Source: Vibrio quintilis (GTDB lineage Bacteria > Pseudomonadota > Gammaproteobacteria > Enterobacterales > Vibrionaceae). From it: a stretch of DNA of 64,000 nt. The stretch spans positions 434,001-498,000 of the forward strand of contig NZ_AP024897.1 in the NCBI RefSeq assembly GCF_024529975.1, in the 5' to 3' direction. Under the pieces are notes generated by a model, which did no database searches, had not been told where the DNA came from, and saw only the letters and a program-made list of their open reading frames with translations. This document shows positions 42,227-50,197 of this stretch, piece after piece (within the stretch, counting starts at the first letter, position 1; every line of letters begins with the position of its first letter). A program made the translations under genes and the position numbers.

Positions 42227-42750
42227 GGATTAGTAACCCGGTAGACCTGTCTTCAGAATTTGCGGCGCTGGCTGCAAAGCTCACGACAGCTCAGACCGAA
42301 ATTCAGAGTAGCCAGAGCACACTATCAGAGAGTGTGACTGAAAAGCTTGAAGCAGTGAAAACAGATGTAACTGACTCTCTGAGTTCTGCCAGTGAGCAAA
42401 CATCGACTGCACTCACACAGACCAGAACGGCAATTGAATCAGCGATTAAATCAACCACAACGGCAGTTACCACCACAGAAACGGCGGTGATTGACGTCTG
42501 TAAAAATGCAAGAGCAACCATACTGACAGCCATTAACAACCACAGTGTGATTCGGCGTATTTATCAAATCACCACGAAGACGGGCCCAACCATCACAATT
42601 CCTTCGGTCAATCCGGCGAAAACGTTTGTGAACGTGAATGCTGAAGACTCTGCCGGGTATGCAGAACTCACGTCAGCAACAACACTGAAGCTGAACCGGA
42701 TTGGCTCAGCCAATAAATGGATGAGAGTACAGGTGATTGAATATGTATAG
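42223..42750 (+). CDS. Spike/fibre-like protein
   Basis: 175 residues: an N-terminal helical Ser/Thr-rich part (about 20-95, TLSESVTEKLEAVKTDVTDS and following repeats) and a beta-rich C-terminal part (YQITTKTGPTITIPSVNPAK to the end). This is the plan of a receptor-binding spike with a coiled-coil stalk. Overlaps both neighbours. Confidence 0.6.
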   Translation: MRISNPVDLSSEFAALAAKLTTAQTEIQSSQSTLSESVTEKLEAVKTDVTDSLSSASEQTSTALTQTRTAIESAIKSTTTAVTTTETAVIDVCKNARATILTAINNHSVIRRIYQITTKTGPTITIPSVNPAKTFVNVNAEDSAGYAELTSATTLKLNRIGSANKWMRVQVIEYV

Positions 42751-42907
42751 CGTACAACTGAATGAAAACAATATTGTTGTGGGAATAATGTCATTTCCAC
42801 CGCAAGACAAAAATCAAATTGCTGTACCTGAATTTGACGATAGTTTACTCGGTCTTCAATACGTGAACGGCCAGTTCGTTGACCCGGAGCCAGTCAGCAA
42901 TGAATAA
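42743..42907 (+). CDS. 54-aa small protein after the spike gene
   Basis: 54 residues, MYSVQLNENNIVVGIMSFPP at the start and VNGQFVDPEPVSNE at the end. The pattern resembles short tail-fibre-assembly-like or fibre-tip proteins in other phages. It overlaps the spike gene by 8 bases and the muramidase gene by 8 bases. Confidence 0.6.
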   Translation: MYSVQLNENNIVVGIMSFPPQDKNQIAVPEFDDSLLGLQYVNGQFVDPEPVSNE

Positions 42908-43418
42908 ATGGGTGTTATTCAGTGCTGCAATTGCGTCGGTTGCTGGTATGGGTTATGTCATATACCGGGCCGCTACCGGCAGCACTGCGACATCAGGAGC
43001 AGGAGAAAATACAGTGAAATCAAGTCAACCACGCGGAGTGAGAAACAACAATCCGCTGAATATCCGGGACAACGGAACAGACTGGCAGGGAATGTGCGAA
43101 ATCAATACAGATCCGTCTTTTGTTCAATTTGAATCAGCGGAATACGGGTTCAGAGCCGGGGCGCGCATTTTGCGCACCTACTACCGGAGCGGATACAAAA
43201 CACTCTCACAAATGATCAGCCGGTGGGCGCCGGTCAGTGAGAACGACACAGCAACATATATCCGGAACGTGAGCAACTGGACCGGCATCGGACCTCATCA
43301 AACCGTTGATGTCTATGACAGAAACACACTTTCAAATGTATTGCTGGCAATGAGTCGGCAGGAATCCGGCCAGTATTATGATATTGGCACTGCCAGGGAT
43401 GGGGTGATGCTGGCATGA
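42900..43418 (+). CDS. Virion muramidase / lytic transglycosylase-like protein
   Basis: About 172 residues from ATG 42900, with an N-terminal membrane helix (WVLFSAAIASVAGMGYVIYR). The catalytic part has RGVRNNNPLNIRDNGTDWQG, then VQFESAEYGFRAGARILRTY and SRWAPVSENDTATYIRNV, which is the pattern of proteins annotated structural protein P5 or phage lytic transglycosylase. Membrane attachment suggests a virion component that opens the cell wall during entry, and possibly lysis at exit. Confidence 0.82.
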   Translation: MNKWVLFSAAIASVAGMGYVIYRAATGSTATSGAGENTVKSSQPRGVRNNNPLNIRDNGTDWQGMCEINTDPSFVQFESAEYGFRAGARILRTYYRSGYKTLSQMISRWAPVSENDTATYIRNVSNWTGIGPHQTVDVYDRNTLSNVLLAMSRQESGQYYDIGTARDGVMLA

Positions 43419-43522
43419 GTATTACAACTAAATTTTATCTACAGAAAATAGCGCTATCGGTCGCAGGGGCAATCGTTGCCGCTTATACAATTAAAGGTCT
43501 TAAAAAGAGTGGATTATTATGA
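43415..43522 (+). CDS. 35-aa single-helix membrane protein
   Basis: 35 residues, MSITTKFYLQKIALSVAGAI followed by VAAYTIKGLKKSGLL. One membrane helix and a basic tail. It overlaps the muramidase gene and the next gene by 4 bases each. Confidence 0.65.
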   Translation: MSITTKFYLQKIALSVAGAIVAAYTIKGLKKSGLL

Positions 43523-43740
43523 GTGATTTTTTAAAAGACAAATTCAATATCGATTTAAACCAGCCTTCCACCCAAAAAGGGATCGCTTTAGTCGGTGCCG
43601 GGGCTGCTTTGGCGTTCGGTCATCCGGACTTATTAACGGCCAGTGTGACAGATACCGGGATTCAGTACGGTGGGATTGTCGGGACGGTGGTTCCGGTGCT
43701 GATTGGTTTGTTTGAGACTTTACGGGATGAGTTTAAATAA
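43519..43740 (+). CDS. Small membrane protein, holin-like
   Basis: 73 residues with an amphipathic N-terminus and two weak hydrophobic segments (GIALVGAGAALAFGH and YGGIVGTVVPVLIGLFETL). Position directly after the muramidase suggests a holin, but a virion membrane role is equally possible. Confidence 0.6.
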   Translation: MSDFLKDKFNIDLNQPSTQKGIALVGAGAALAFGHPDLLTASVTDTGIQYGGIVGTVVPVLIGLFETLRDEFK

Positions 43741-43892
43741 TGGCAGAGTATCAGACTTTAATTGTTGCCGCTGTCAGTGCGTTGTTTAGTGGGGTTGGCG
43801 TGGGGGTAACACTGAGAACAGATGTTAAGTGGCTTCGGCTGATGATGGAGAAAATGGATGTACGGGTCACTAACTTAGAGCAAAAAAAATAA
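43740..43892 (+). CDS. 50-aa membrane protein with cytoplasmic helix (holin/XhlA-like)
   Basis: 50 residues: LIVAAVSALFSGVGVGVTL is one membrane helix and the rest is a charged amphipathic helix (LRLMMEKMDVRVTNLEQKK). The layout is like small lysis-accessory proteins. Its ATG overlaps the preceding stop by one base and it ends the late operon. Confidence 0.62.
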   Translation: MAEYQTLIVAAVSALFSGVGVGVTLRTDVKWLRLMMEKMDVRVTNLEQKK

Positions 43893-43900
43893 TTTATGTA

Positions 43901-43935
43901 AATCCCCTTGATGATATCTCGTTGAGGGGATTTTT
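43901..43935 (+). terminator. Terminator of the late prophage operon
   Basis: AATCCCCTT and GAGGGGATT form the stem, followed by TTTT, 10 bases after the last late gene. Confidence 0.85.
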
Positions 43936-44087
43936 ATAATTAAATAATCAGTAATGATTATATTTAATTGAATGAATATCTCATATGATGAAATTTGTAT
44001 TTTCCTTCCTTTTTCTTCTCTACTCACAACCGTAGTATTTAAGCATAAATTTAAATTATTCATCTTCAGTTAGTTAGGTAAATTATA

Positions 44088-45107
44088 ATGTCAGGTAAAG
44101 GTCCTCTACCTTATGGAGTAAACGGCTCTCGCTATAGTGCTATTGACCATGCAGCAATTGAAAAAAGAGAACAAAAAAAGTTAGAACTGATCCAGCAAAG
44201 AATACAAGCGAGCAATAATACATTAAAGAGGATAGAAAAAAGTAAAGAAAAAGAAGCTGGCGATCAAAAAGACTGGCGTCCTGTTTCTGGATCATTCCCT
44301 CGCTTAGTGTTTGAAACAAAGAATAAAATGGACACTTTCTATAACCCTGATAATCCAAAATCTTCATGTCCTGAAGATATGAGGTATGGTGAAGAATCAA
44401 GAGATACTATTGAGTCTTATGGGTTTTGGTTACCGTTCAGAAACAAGACCAGATATTCTCCGACGCGAGGTTATGATATTCTTGTAGAGGATCAATTTAC
44501 TTTACCTGCACAAGAGCATTTCAAACGGATGAGAGACCTAGGTGAGGGCATTATCAGCTTTTCTATGTTAGGAAATGCAAAAAATTTATTTTCTAAAATG
44601 GTAGACAAGTTTGAGGAAAATAAAGGTGGCTATTATATGCATCCATTATTAGATGACGCAATGAAAGAACATAAAACAACCACTATCTTCCATTCTGCTC
44701 TGAAAAAATGTTTAGGGGAAAACATTAAAGATGGTGAGCTAAGTCAAGATATTGTAAATATATCTAGTAGTTATATGAGAACTTCTGGGAAAGGGGCTGT
44801 TCTTCCACAATTTAAAACAAAATCCCTAGACATTATTAAAGGAACAGTTATTACTGTTCATGGAATATGGGCAATGAAAGTATATGCAGATAAAATGGAA
44901 TATAAAGGAAATCAAATTAGAGGGGTATTTAAATATGAAATTCAAGATCATTTTGGTTTGGATTCCGCTGATGTAGACCATAAACATATAAATATCAATA
45001 GCCTTCCTTTTGAGCGATTAGAAGGGTTTAGATCATGGTACATATTGCAGCACTATAAAAAATACGGTTATAAACCATTTATAACAAAAATAGGATTTAA
45101 ACTATGA
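44088..45107 (+). CDS. DUF3289-type putative toxin (prophage cargo)
   Basis: A 339-residue protein without signal peptide or membrane helix. The C-terminal third (YEIQDHFGLDSADVD, then FRSWYILQHYKKYGYKPFIT) matches the DUF3289 (YPO3983) family, found in many Proteobacteria next to small membrane proteins and thought to be antibacterial effectors or colicin-like toxins. The N-terminal 60 residues are a charged coiled coil. The coding DNA is clearly more AT-rich than the phage core, and the upstream DNA carries a degraded Vibrio repeat (44059-44080), so it is probably a cargo gene taken from a vibrio chromosome. The next gene overlaps by 4 bases. Confidence 0.78.
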   Translation: MSGKGPLPYGVNGSRYSAIDHAAIEKREQKKLELIQQRIQASNNTLKRIEKSKEKEAGDQKDWRPVSGSFPRLVFETKNKMDTFYNPDNPKSSCPEDMRYGEESRDTIESYGFWLPFRNKTRYSPTRGYDILVEDQFTLPAQEHFKRMRDLGEGIISFSMLGNAKNLFSKMVDKFEENKGGYYMHPLLDDAMKEHKTTTIFHSALKKCLGENIKDGELSQDIVNISSSYMRTSGKGAVLPQFKTKSLDIIKGTVITVHGIWAMKVYADKMEYKGNQIRGVFKYEIQDHFGLDSADVDHKHININSLPFERLEGFRSWYILQHYKKYGYKPFITKIGFKL

Positions 45108-45382
45108 AACCAATCATAGTCAATACACTGCTTCTATGTCCTCCTGTCTGGTTTATATATATATGGTGTATTTCTTTTTTTAATATAGATATTAATATGG
45201 ATTTTATGCCAGAGTTAATTTGGGTATTACTGTTTTTTTTAGGTACACCATCAATGTGGATAACTGGCTCTATATACACTTTCTATAAAAAATCATGGTA
45301 TTGGTTCGGAGTATATATGTTTCTTGGAGGAATTCCTGTGGCAACTTATTTTATTTTATCTTTTATTCATGCTTACCTTTAA
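45104..45382 (+). CDS. Small membrane protein, probable immunity to the DUF3289 toxin
   Basis: 92 residues with three membrane helices (LLLCPPVWFIYIWCISFF; LIWVLLFFLGTPSMWITGSIY; WFGVYMFLGGIPVATYFILSF). It overlaps the toxin gene stop by 4 bases. A membrane-located immunity protein implies a toxin acting at or through the inner membrane. No family recognised. A bidirectional terminator follows. Confidence 0.7.
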   Translation: MKPIIVNTLLLCPPVWFIYIWCISFFNIDINMDFMPELIWVLLFFLGTPSMWITGSIYTFYKKSWYWFGVYMFLGGIPVATYFILSFIHAYL

Positions 45383-45385
45383 TGA

Positions 45386-45420
45386 AAATAAAGCTCTTGT
45401 AATCGAGAGCTTTATTATTA
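45386..45420. terminator. Bidirectional terminator between cargo and integrase
   Basis: AATAAAGCTCTTG and CGAGAGCTTTATT form a long stem with TAAT loop, with A/T runs on both sides; it ends both convergent genes. Confidence 0.85.
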
Positions 45421-45456
45421 AGTGATAAAAGGTAAATGTCATACAATTGATGTGTT

Positions 45457-46533
45457 TTATAGAACTGATAATTTTTTATCATGCAGTCTGTGGGGGAATA
45501 ATTGAGTATAAACCTGCCACAGAATATTTAAGTTTCTATGTCCGGTCACTTGTGCGACTTCTTCAATAGAATAACCTTTTTCAAATAGCTGGCTTGCGCC
45601 TTCTCTCCTTAAATCATGATATCGAAGGTCTTCTATTCCTAGTTTATTTCTGACCCGCTGAAATCCAGCGGTAACGCTTTTCGGATTATAGGGAAATATT
45701 CGATCACTTTGTTTGGGTTGTCTGATCGCAATATCATATGATTCACCTAACAATGGCACTATCATATGATTGCCTTCTTTCTTCCTTGGATCTTTCCTGT
45801 CTCTGACAAGTATTGTCTTATGCTTTTTATTCAGATCGTCCCAAGTGATTTTGCAAACCTCACCGATACGCATACAGGTGAGAATACTAAAATCTAATAT
45901 ATCTATATAAGGGATGCGGATCTGGCCATTGGGTCGGTATGATTGCCGCGTTTCCAGTTCTTCCCGGAGTCTTTCCAATTCATTTGTTGTCGGGCGGCGT
46001 GTGCGTTTTTGGCTCTTTCCTACCAGCTTCATATCAATCAGTATGGGAACTGCTTCTTCAAATACGGGGTAGTTTGCTGTGATGTCAAAGACAGGCTTTG
46101 CAAGTTTCATCACTGAGCGAAGGTAAGCAACATCATGATAAATTGTCACAGGCTTTGCTCCTGCTGCTTTGCGGTTTTTACAATGTTGTATCAAATCGCT
46201 GCTTTTGAGTTTGTTACTGTCAACTTTTGCGAGATCGCAATCTCTAAGCATCTGAATAACATATCGCTTTGTTCGTCCGGTGTTTCTCCACAGATCATTG
46301 TCGTTCATGAACATGTCTATTAGTTCACCAAGGGGGACTGACTTATTTTTAATGAGTCCCCCTTCTTCTAGTTCGTTTACTCGTTTTATGCCAAATGTTT
46401 TTGCCAGAGCTTTTTTCTTAAACGTTTTTGATTCACGGTGTACAATTTTAGAATCCTTTTTTACGATAATTGTAGTTTTGAATCTGAGGTCACCATTTGT
46501 TAAGGTCCGGGTTTCAATACTGTAACTAGCCAT
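45457..46533 (-). CDS. Tyrosine integrase
   Basis: 358 residues. Order: arm-binding and core-binding N-domain, then catalytic domain with Arg222 (CMRIGE), His306 and Arg309 (YHDLRRE), His332 (TGHRN) and the tyrosine nucleophile Y342 (QVYTQL). The set is complete, so it should be active. It is next to attR and reads away from dusA, the arrangement known for integrases that use dusA as target. ATG 46533 follows AGGATAAA. Its upstream region overlaps the GGGGTACT arm sites, so integration and expression may be linked. Confidence 0.93.
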   Translation of the reverse strand: MASYSIETRTLTNGDLRFKTTIIVKKDSKIVHRESKTFKKKALAKTFGIKRVNELEEGGLIKNKSVPLGELIDMFMNDNDLWRNTGRTKRYVIQMLRDCDLAKVDSNKLKSSDLIQHCKNRKAAGAKPVTIYHDVAYLRSVMKLAKPVFDITANYPVFEEAVPILIDMKLVGKSQKRTRRPTTNELERLREELETRQSYRPNGQIRIPYIDILDFSILTCMRIGEVCKITWDDLNKKHKTILVRDRKDPRKKEGNHMIVPLLGESYDIAIRQPKQSDRIFPYNPKSVTAGFQRVRNKLGIEDLRYHDLRREGASQLFEKGYSIEEVAQVTGHRNLNILWQVYTQLFPHRLHDKKLSVL

Positions 46534-46549
46534 TTTATCCTACTTCTGA

Positions 46550-46570
46550 AGGGGTACTGTGGGGGGTACT
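46550..46570. promoter_or_regulatory. Integrase arm-type sites beside attR
   Basis: AGGGGTACTG (46550-46559) and GGGGTACT (46563-46570), with related GAAGG repeats at 46594-46609. The same AGGGGTACTG occurs near attL at 33647-33656 and a related AGGGGTG at 33618-33624. Paired sites on both arms fit tyrosine-integrase arm binding. Confidence 0.6.
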
Positions 46571-46640
46571 ATACATCTAAGTTGCAGGACTTTGAAGGAG
46601 TTTGAAGGGGTATTTTATATGGTTAATTTTTGGGTTATTT

Positions 46641-47645
46641 ATGTCATATGTATTAAAATCAAATAGTTATCTAGTATGTCGCTTTTCCATTGCACCCATG
46701 CTTGACTGGACAGATCGTCACTGCCGTTACTTCCATCGCCTGCTGTCTTCTCAGACCCTGCTGTATACCGAAATGGTGACAACCGGTGCGATCATTCATG
46801 GCCGGGGCGATTTTCTGAAGTATAACGAAGAAGAGCATCCGGTGGCGTTGCAGCTGGGTGGTTCCAATCCGGCAGATCTGGCGGTGTGTGCAAAGCAGGC
46901 GCAGGAACGGGGTTATGATGAGGTGAACCTGAATGTGGGTTGCCCGTCTGACCGGGTGCAGAATGGCCGCTTTGGTGCCTGCCTGATGGGGGAACCGCAG
47001 CTGGTGGCGGAGTGCGTGGCAGCGATGCAGGCTGAAGTAGATATTCCGGTGACGGTCAAAACCCGGATTGGGATTGATGATCAGGACTCTTACGAATTTC
47101 TGAGTGATTTTATTACTATCGTGGCAGAGCAAGGAGGCTGTGAACAGTTTACTATTCATGCCCGCAAAGCCTGGCTGAGTGGTTTAAGCCCGAAGGAAAA
47201 CCGCGAAATTCCGCCACTGGATTACCCGCGGGCGTATCAGATTAAGCAGGATTTTCCTCATCTGAATATTGCGGTTAATGGTGGTGTCAAAACGCTGGCC
47301 GAAGTCAACGCGCATTTAGAGCATCTGGATGGCGTGATGGTGGGCCGCGAAGCGTATCAGAATCCTTACCTGCTGGCTGAAGTCGACCAACAAATTTTCG
47401 GCCTGGATACACCGGTGAAAAAGCGCTCTGAAGTGGTTGAAGCCATGTATCCTTATATCGAAGCACAACTGACAAAAGGCGCGTATCTGGGGCATATTTC
47501 CCGTCATATGATTGGTTTATTCCAGAATATGCCGGGTGCACGCCAGTGGCGGCGGTATATCAGTGAAAATGCGCATAAACCTGGTGCCGGGATTGAAGTA
47601 TTGCAAACGGCCCTGAAGAAAATTCCCGCTGAGTTAGATGTGTGA
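46641..47645 (+). CDS. dusA: tRNA-dihydrouridine synthase A with phage-supplied 5' end
   Basis: About 334 residues. From [16 protein letters not shown] on, this is DusA: FMN-binding barrel with [19 protein letters not shown] (catalytic Cys in GACLM), VKTRIGID and VNGGVKT. It reduces uridine 20/20a in tRNA D-loops. The first 13 codons ([13 protein letters not shown]) and the promoter come from the prophage; the native start lies at 33524. ATG 46641 has only a weak ribosome site; the in-frame TTG at 46602 is unlikely. The gene was probably kept functional by the phage. Confidence 0.93.
   Translation: MSYVLKSNSYLVCRFSIAPMLDWTDRHCRYFHRLLSSQTLLYTEMVTTGAIIHGRGDFLKYNEEEHPVALQLGGSNPADLAVCAKQAQERGYDEVNLNVGCPSDRVQNGRFGACLMGEPQLVAECVAAMQAEVDIPVTVKTRIGIDDQDSYEFLSDFITIVAEQGGCEQFTIHARKAWLSGLSPKENREIPPLDYPRAYQIKQDFPHLNIAVNGGVKTLAEVNAHLEHLDGVMVGREAYQNPYLLAEVDQQIFGLDTPVKKRSEVVEAMYPYIEAQLTKGAYLGHISRHMIGLFQNMPGARQWRRYISENAHKPGAGIEVLQTALKKIPAELDV
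46680..46716 (+). repeat. Prophage attR
   Basis: 37 bases matching attL (33539-33575) at 30 positions, including CGCTTTTC and the core ATGCTTGA (46698-46705). Left of the core is phage DNA, right of it is host dusA. Confidence 0.8.
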
Positions 47646-47769
47646 GATTGACTAAGATTCAGTGAAATTGACCATGCTTTGTGAATTTCATGATGATGCT
47701 ATTTTTAATACGTTGCTTTCTTTTAGTAAATATACGGCAAAAACAAGGCATTAAGTGATTGTTGCTGTT

Positions 47770-47785
47770 CTGGCTTGTTTTCTGC
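47770..47785 (+). promoter_or_regulatory. Sigma-54 promoter of pspG
   Basis: TGGCTTGTTTTCTGCA matches the -24/-12 consensus (TGGC, then G, then TTGCA with one change) with correct GG-to-GC spacing of 12. In enterobacteria pspG is under PspF and sigma-54 control. Confidence 0.72.
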
Positions 47786-47907
47786 AAGTCTGCTTTTTGT
47801 AAAGCTTTGGTATTATCGTAAAACATCCGGTGAAGCCGGGATCGCCGACAGACTTTTCTGAACCAGACTGAGTTGATGTTCTGTTGGATGATCGAAGGAG
47901 AAAATAC

Positions 47908-48105
47908 ATGATGTATGAGTTATTAATGTTACTGATTTTTGTCGGAACGCTGGCCGTCATGGGCGTCACAATTGTGTCTGTGGGAGTGGCTATCGGGCTG
48001 ACTGTTGTCATGATGTTGTTCTTCGGTGTGCTGGGAATGCTGTTGAAATGGCTGCCGGTTTTGATTGTGATTGCAATTGTCTACTACTTCGTGAAAAAGC
48101 GATAA
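47908..48105 (+). CDS. pspG: Envelope stress (phage shock) protein G
   Basis: 65 residues with two long hydrophobic segments, starting MMYELLMLLIFVGTLAVMGV; the C-terminus is WLPVLIVIAIVYYFVKKR. This matches PspG, and the dusA-pspG order is the same as in E. coli. The ATG at 47908 follows GAAGGAGAAAATAC; the longer frame from 47884 has no such site. PspG is a PspF-regulon inner-membrane protein linked to proton-motive-force stress. Confidence 0.87.
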   Translation: MMYELLMLLIFVGTLAVMGVTIVSVGVAIGLTVVMMLFFGVLGMLLKWLPVLIVIAIVYYFVKKR

Positions 48106-48333
48106 CGCTGCGCCTCCCTGGCCTGAAATATTTGTGACCCTGGCCGGTTAAATCACAAGAATTTATCCGGTACAGCACTCAGAGATATTCAGGTTCATCT
48201 CATTTTCTGACATGTTACATTTTTTTAACCTTATGAAATAACAATGTTTTTTGTTAGTTATTGAATATACGTATGAGACATATCGTTATTTCGATTGGTT
48301 ATTTCTCTTCTCTCCGATACGCTTTTATTCAGG

Positions 48334-48360
48334 AAAGTCAGCTTTCTGGCTGACTTTATT
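48334..48360 (+). terminator. Hairpin in the pspG-dppA gap
   Basis: AAAGTCAGC and GCTGACTTT with a short loop, then TATT. The 416-bp gap 48106-48521 also has AT-rich DNA at 48200-48300 likely to hold a promoter. A small RNA ending here is possible. Confidence 0.6.
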
Positions 48361-48490
48361 CGCTATGCTCATGGATGAGTAGACAGACGTTTTCAGGATA
48401 TTTCTATCTTTCCTCCCGGAAACCCCCGTCCTTTCTTTCGTGACTGTGTCTATCCACACAGAGCTGGCAAACATAATAAAACGATACTTG

Positions 48491-48500
48491 CACACACAAC
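48491..48500 (+). promoter_or_regulatory. CA-rich element before dppA, possible GcvB target
   Basis: CACACACAAC lies about 22 bases before the dppA ATG, just upstream of GGAGAGTTAAC. In enterobacteria the small RNA GcvB represses dppA by pairing its GU-rich R1 with such CA-rich leaders. Confidence 0.5.
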
Positions 48501-48521
48501 GAATCTGAATGGAGAGTTAAC

Positions 48522-50117
48522 ATGAAAAAAAAGTTAACGTCACTTTCACTCGCATTGATGGCGATGGGAGCACTATCTTCGGCGCAGGCCGCAACCACTT
48601 TTGTTTATTGTTCTGAAGGCAGCCCGGAAGGGTTTAACCCGACGTTTTATACGTCAGGCACAACCTTTGATGCGTCGTCCAAAGCCATGTTCAACCGTCT
48701 GGTCGAATTTAAGCTGGGGACGACAGAGCTGGAACCGGGGCTGGCAGAAAGTTATGACATTTCTGCTGATGGTAAAGAATATACATTCCACCTGCGTAAG
48801 GGCGTGAAATTCCAGTCGAATAAAACTTTCAAACCGACCCGTGATTTTAATGCGGACGATGTAGTTTTCTCATTCAAGCGTCAGCTGGACAAAAATCATC
48901 CTTACCATAAAGTCTCCGGTGGCTCTTATGAATACTTCACCGGCATGGGCATGGATTCTTTAATCAAAGATATCGTTAAGGTCGATGATTACACAGTTAA
49001 ATTTGTCCTGAACCAGCCGGAAGCGCCGTTTCTTGCGGATTTGGGGATGGATTTCGCATCAATCTTCTCCGCAGAGCAAGCGGATTATCTGATGAAGAAA
49101 GGCACACCGGAACAGCTGGATATTAACCCGGTTGGTACGGGGCCGTTTACCAAAGTTCAGTATCAGAAAGACTCTCTGATTCGTTATGTTGCTTTTAAAG
49201 ATTACTGGCGCGGTAAGTCCAAAATTGACCGTCTGGTGTTCTCGATTACGCCGGATGCATCGGTACGTTATGCCAAACTGAAAGCGGGTGAATGTGACAT
49301 GATCCCTTATCCGAATCCGGCTGATCTTGACCAGATGAAGAAAGACAAGAATATTAAAGTGCTTTCTCAGGAAGGGCTGAACGTGGGGTATCTTGGCTTT
49401 AATACGCAGAAAAAACCATTCACAGATTACCGTGTTCGTCAGGCGCTGAGCCTTGCGACCAATAAACAGGCGATTATCGATGCCGTCTTCCAGGGGGCAG
49501 GTAAAATCGCGAAGAATCCAATCCCGCCAACCATGTGGTCTTACACCAATGATGTGCAGGATTACCCATACGATCCGGTTAAAGCCAAACAACTGCTGAA
49601 AGAAGCCGGTTATCCGGACGGCTTTAAGACCAACATCTGGGCGATGCCGGTTTCCCGTCCTTATAACCCGAATGCCCGCCGGATGGCGGAAGTGATTCAG
49701 GAAGACTGGAAGAAAGTTGGCGTCGACGCCAATATTGTTTCTTACGAATGGGGTGAATATCTGGCCCGGACCAAAAAAGGTGAACACGATACCTTCCTGA
49801 TGGGCTGGACCGGAGACAACGGTGATCCGGATAACTTCCTGTATGTGTTGCTCAGCTGTGATGCGGTGGGTGGTTCAAACCGTTCTCAGTGGTGTAATAA
49901 AAATTTCGATGATCTGCTGATTAAAGCAAGAAGAACATCAGATAAAGCAGAGCGGACGAAGCTGTACAAACAGGCTCAGGTTCTGTTTAAAGAGAAAGCA
50001 CCGTGGATTACGGTCGCACACTCTGTTGTTTATGAGCCAATCCGCAAAGAAGTGAAAGGCTACAAAATCGATCCGCTTGGTGGTCATTACTTCTATCAGG
50101 TCAGCCTGGAAAAATAA
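48522..50117 (+). CDS. dppA: Dipeptide-binding periplasmic protein
   Basis: 531 residues with signal peptide ending AQA. The mature protein begins TTFVYCSEGSPEGFNP, the pattern of DppA, with NPVGTGPF, VRQALSLATNK and DPDNFLYVLLSCDAVGGSNRSQWC near the C-terminus (the disulfide loop and Asp that binds the peptide N-terminus). First gene of dppABCDF. It is separated from dppB by 170 bases that contain a large hairpin. Confidence 0.93.
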   Translation: MKKKLTSLSLALMAMGALSSAQAATTFVYCSEGSPEGFNPTFYTSGTTFDASSKAMFNRLVEFKLGTTELEPGLAESYDISADGKEYTFHLRKGVKFQSNKTFKPTRDFNADDVVFSFKRQLDKNHPYHKVSGGSYEYFTGMGMDSLIKDIVKVDDYTVKFVLNQPEAPFLADLGMDFASIFSAEQADYLMKKGTPEQLDINPVGTGPFTKVQYQKDSLIRYVAFKDYWRGKSKIDRLVFSITPDASVRYAKLKAGECDMIPYPNPADLDQMKKDKNIKVLSQEGLNVGYLGFNTQKKPFTDYRVRQALSLATNKQAIIDAVFQGAGKIAKNPIPPTMWSYTNDVQDYPYDPVKAKQLLKEAGYPDGFKTNIWAMPVSRPYNPNARRMAEVIQEDWKKVGVDANIVSYEWGEYLARTKKGEHDTFLMGWTGDNGDPDNFLYVLLSCDAVGGSNRSQWCNKNFDDLLIKARRTSDKAERTKLYKQAQVLFKEKAPWITVAHSVVYEPIRKEVKGYKIDPLGGHYFYQVSLEK

Positions 50118-50140
50118 TATTTCCGGCGTTTGATGTGAAC

Positions 50141-50178
50141 CAGCGCTCCGGTGTCAGGAAGCAGAGACCGGAGCGCTG
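50141..50178 (+). other. Perfect 12-bp hairpin between dppA and dppB
   Basis: CAGCGCTCCGGT and ACCGGAGCGCTG with a 14-base loop, 23 bases after dppA. No T run follows. It likely protects the dppA 3' end from exonucleases and lowers dppBCDF expression relative to dppA. Confidence 0.75.
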
Positions 50179-50197
50179 CGCGATAGCAGTGGGCTGT

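Larger units (their letters stand above)
33539..46716. mobile_element. Temperate tailless (double-jelly-roll type) prophage in dusA
   Basis: About 13.1 kb between attL and attR. The gene order is: early unknown gene, repressor (-), PrtN-like activator, small genes, HUH replication initiator, membrane and scaffold-like proteins, packaging ATPase, tiny membrane protein, major capsid, a run of small membrane and fibre-like genes, muramidase, holin-like genes, terminator, toxin-immunity cargo, and integrase (-). No tail, portal, terminase or filamentous-phage genes are present. The combination of an FtsK/HerA-type ATPase next to a P2-like capsid protein and a rolling-circle Rep recalls corticovirus PM2 and its prophage relatives. 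Every expected gene appears intact, so it may be inducible. Confidence 0.85.
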
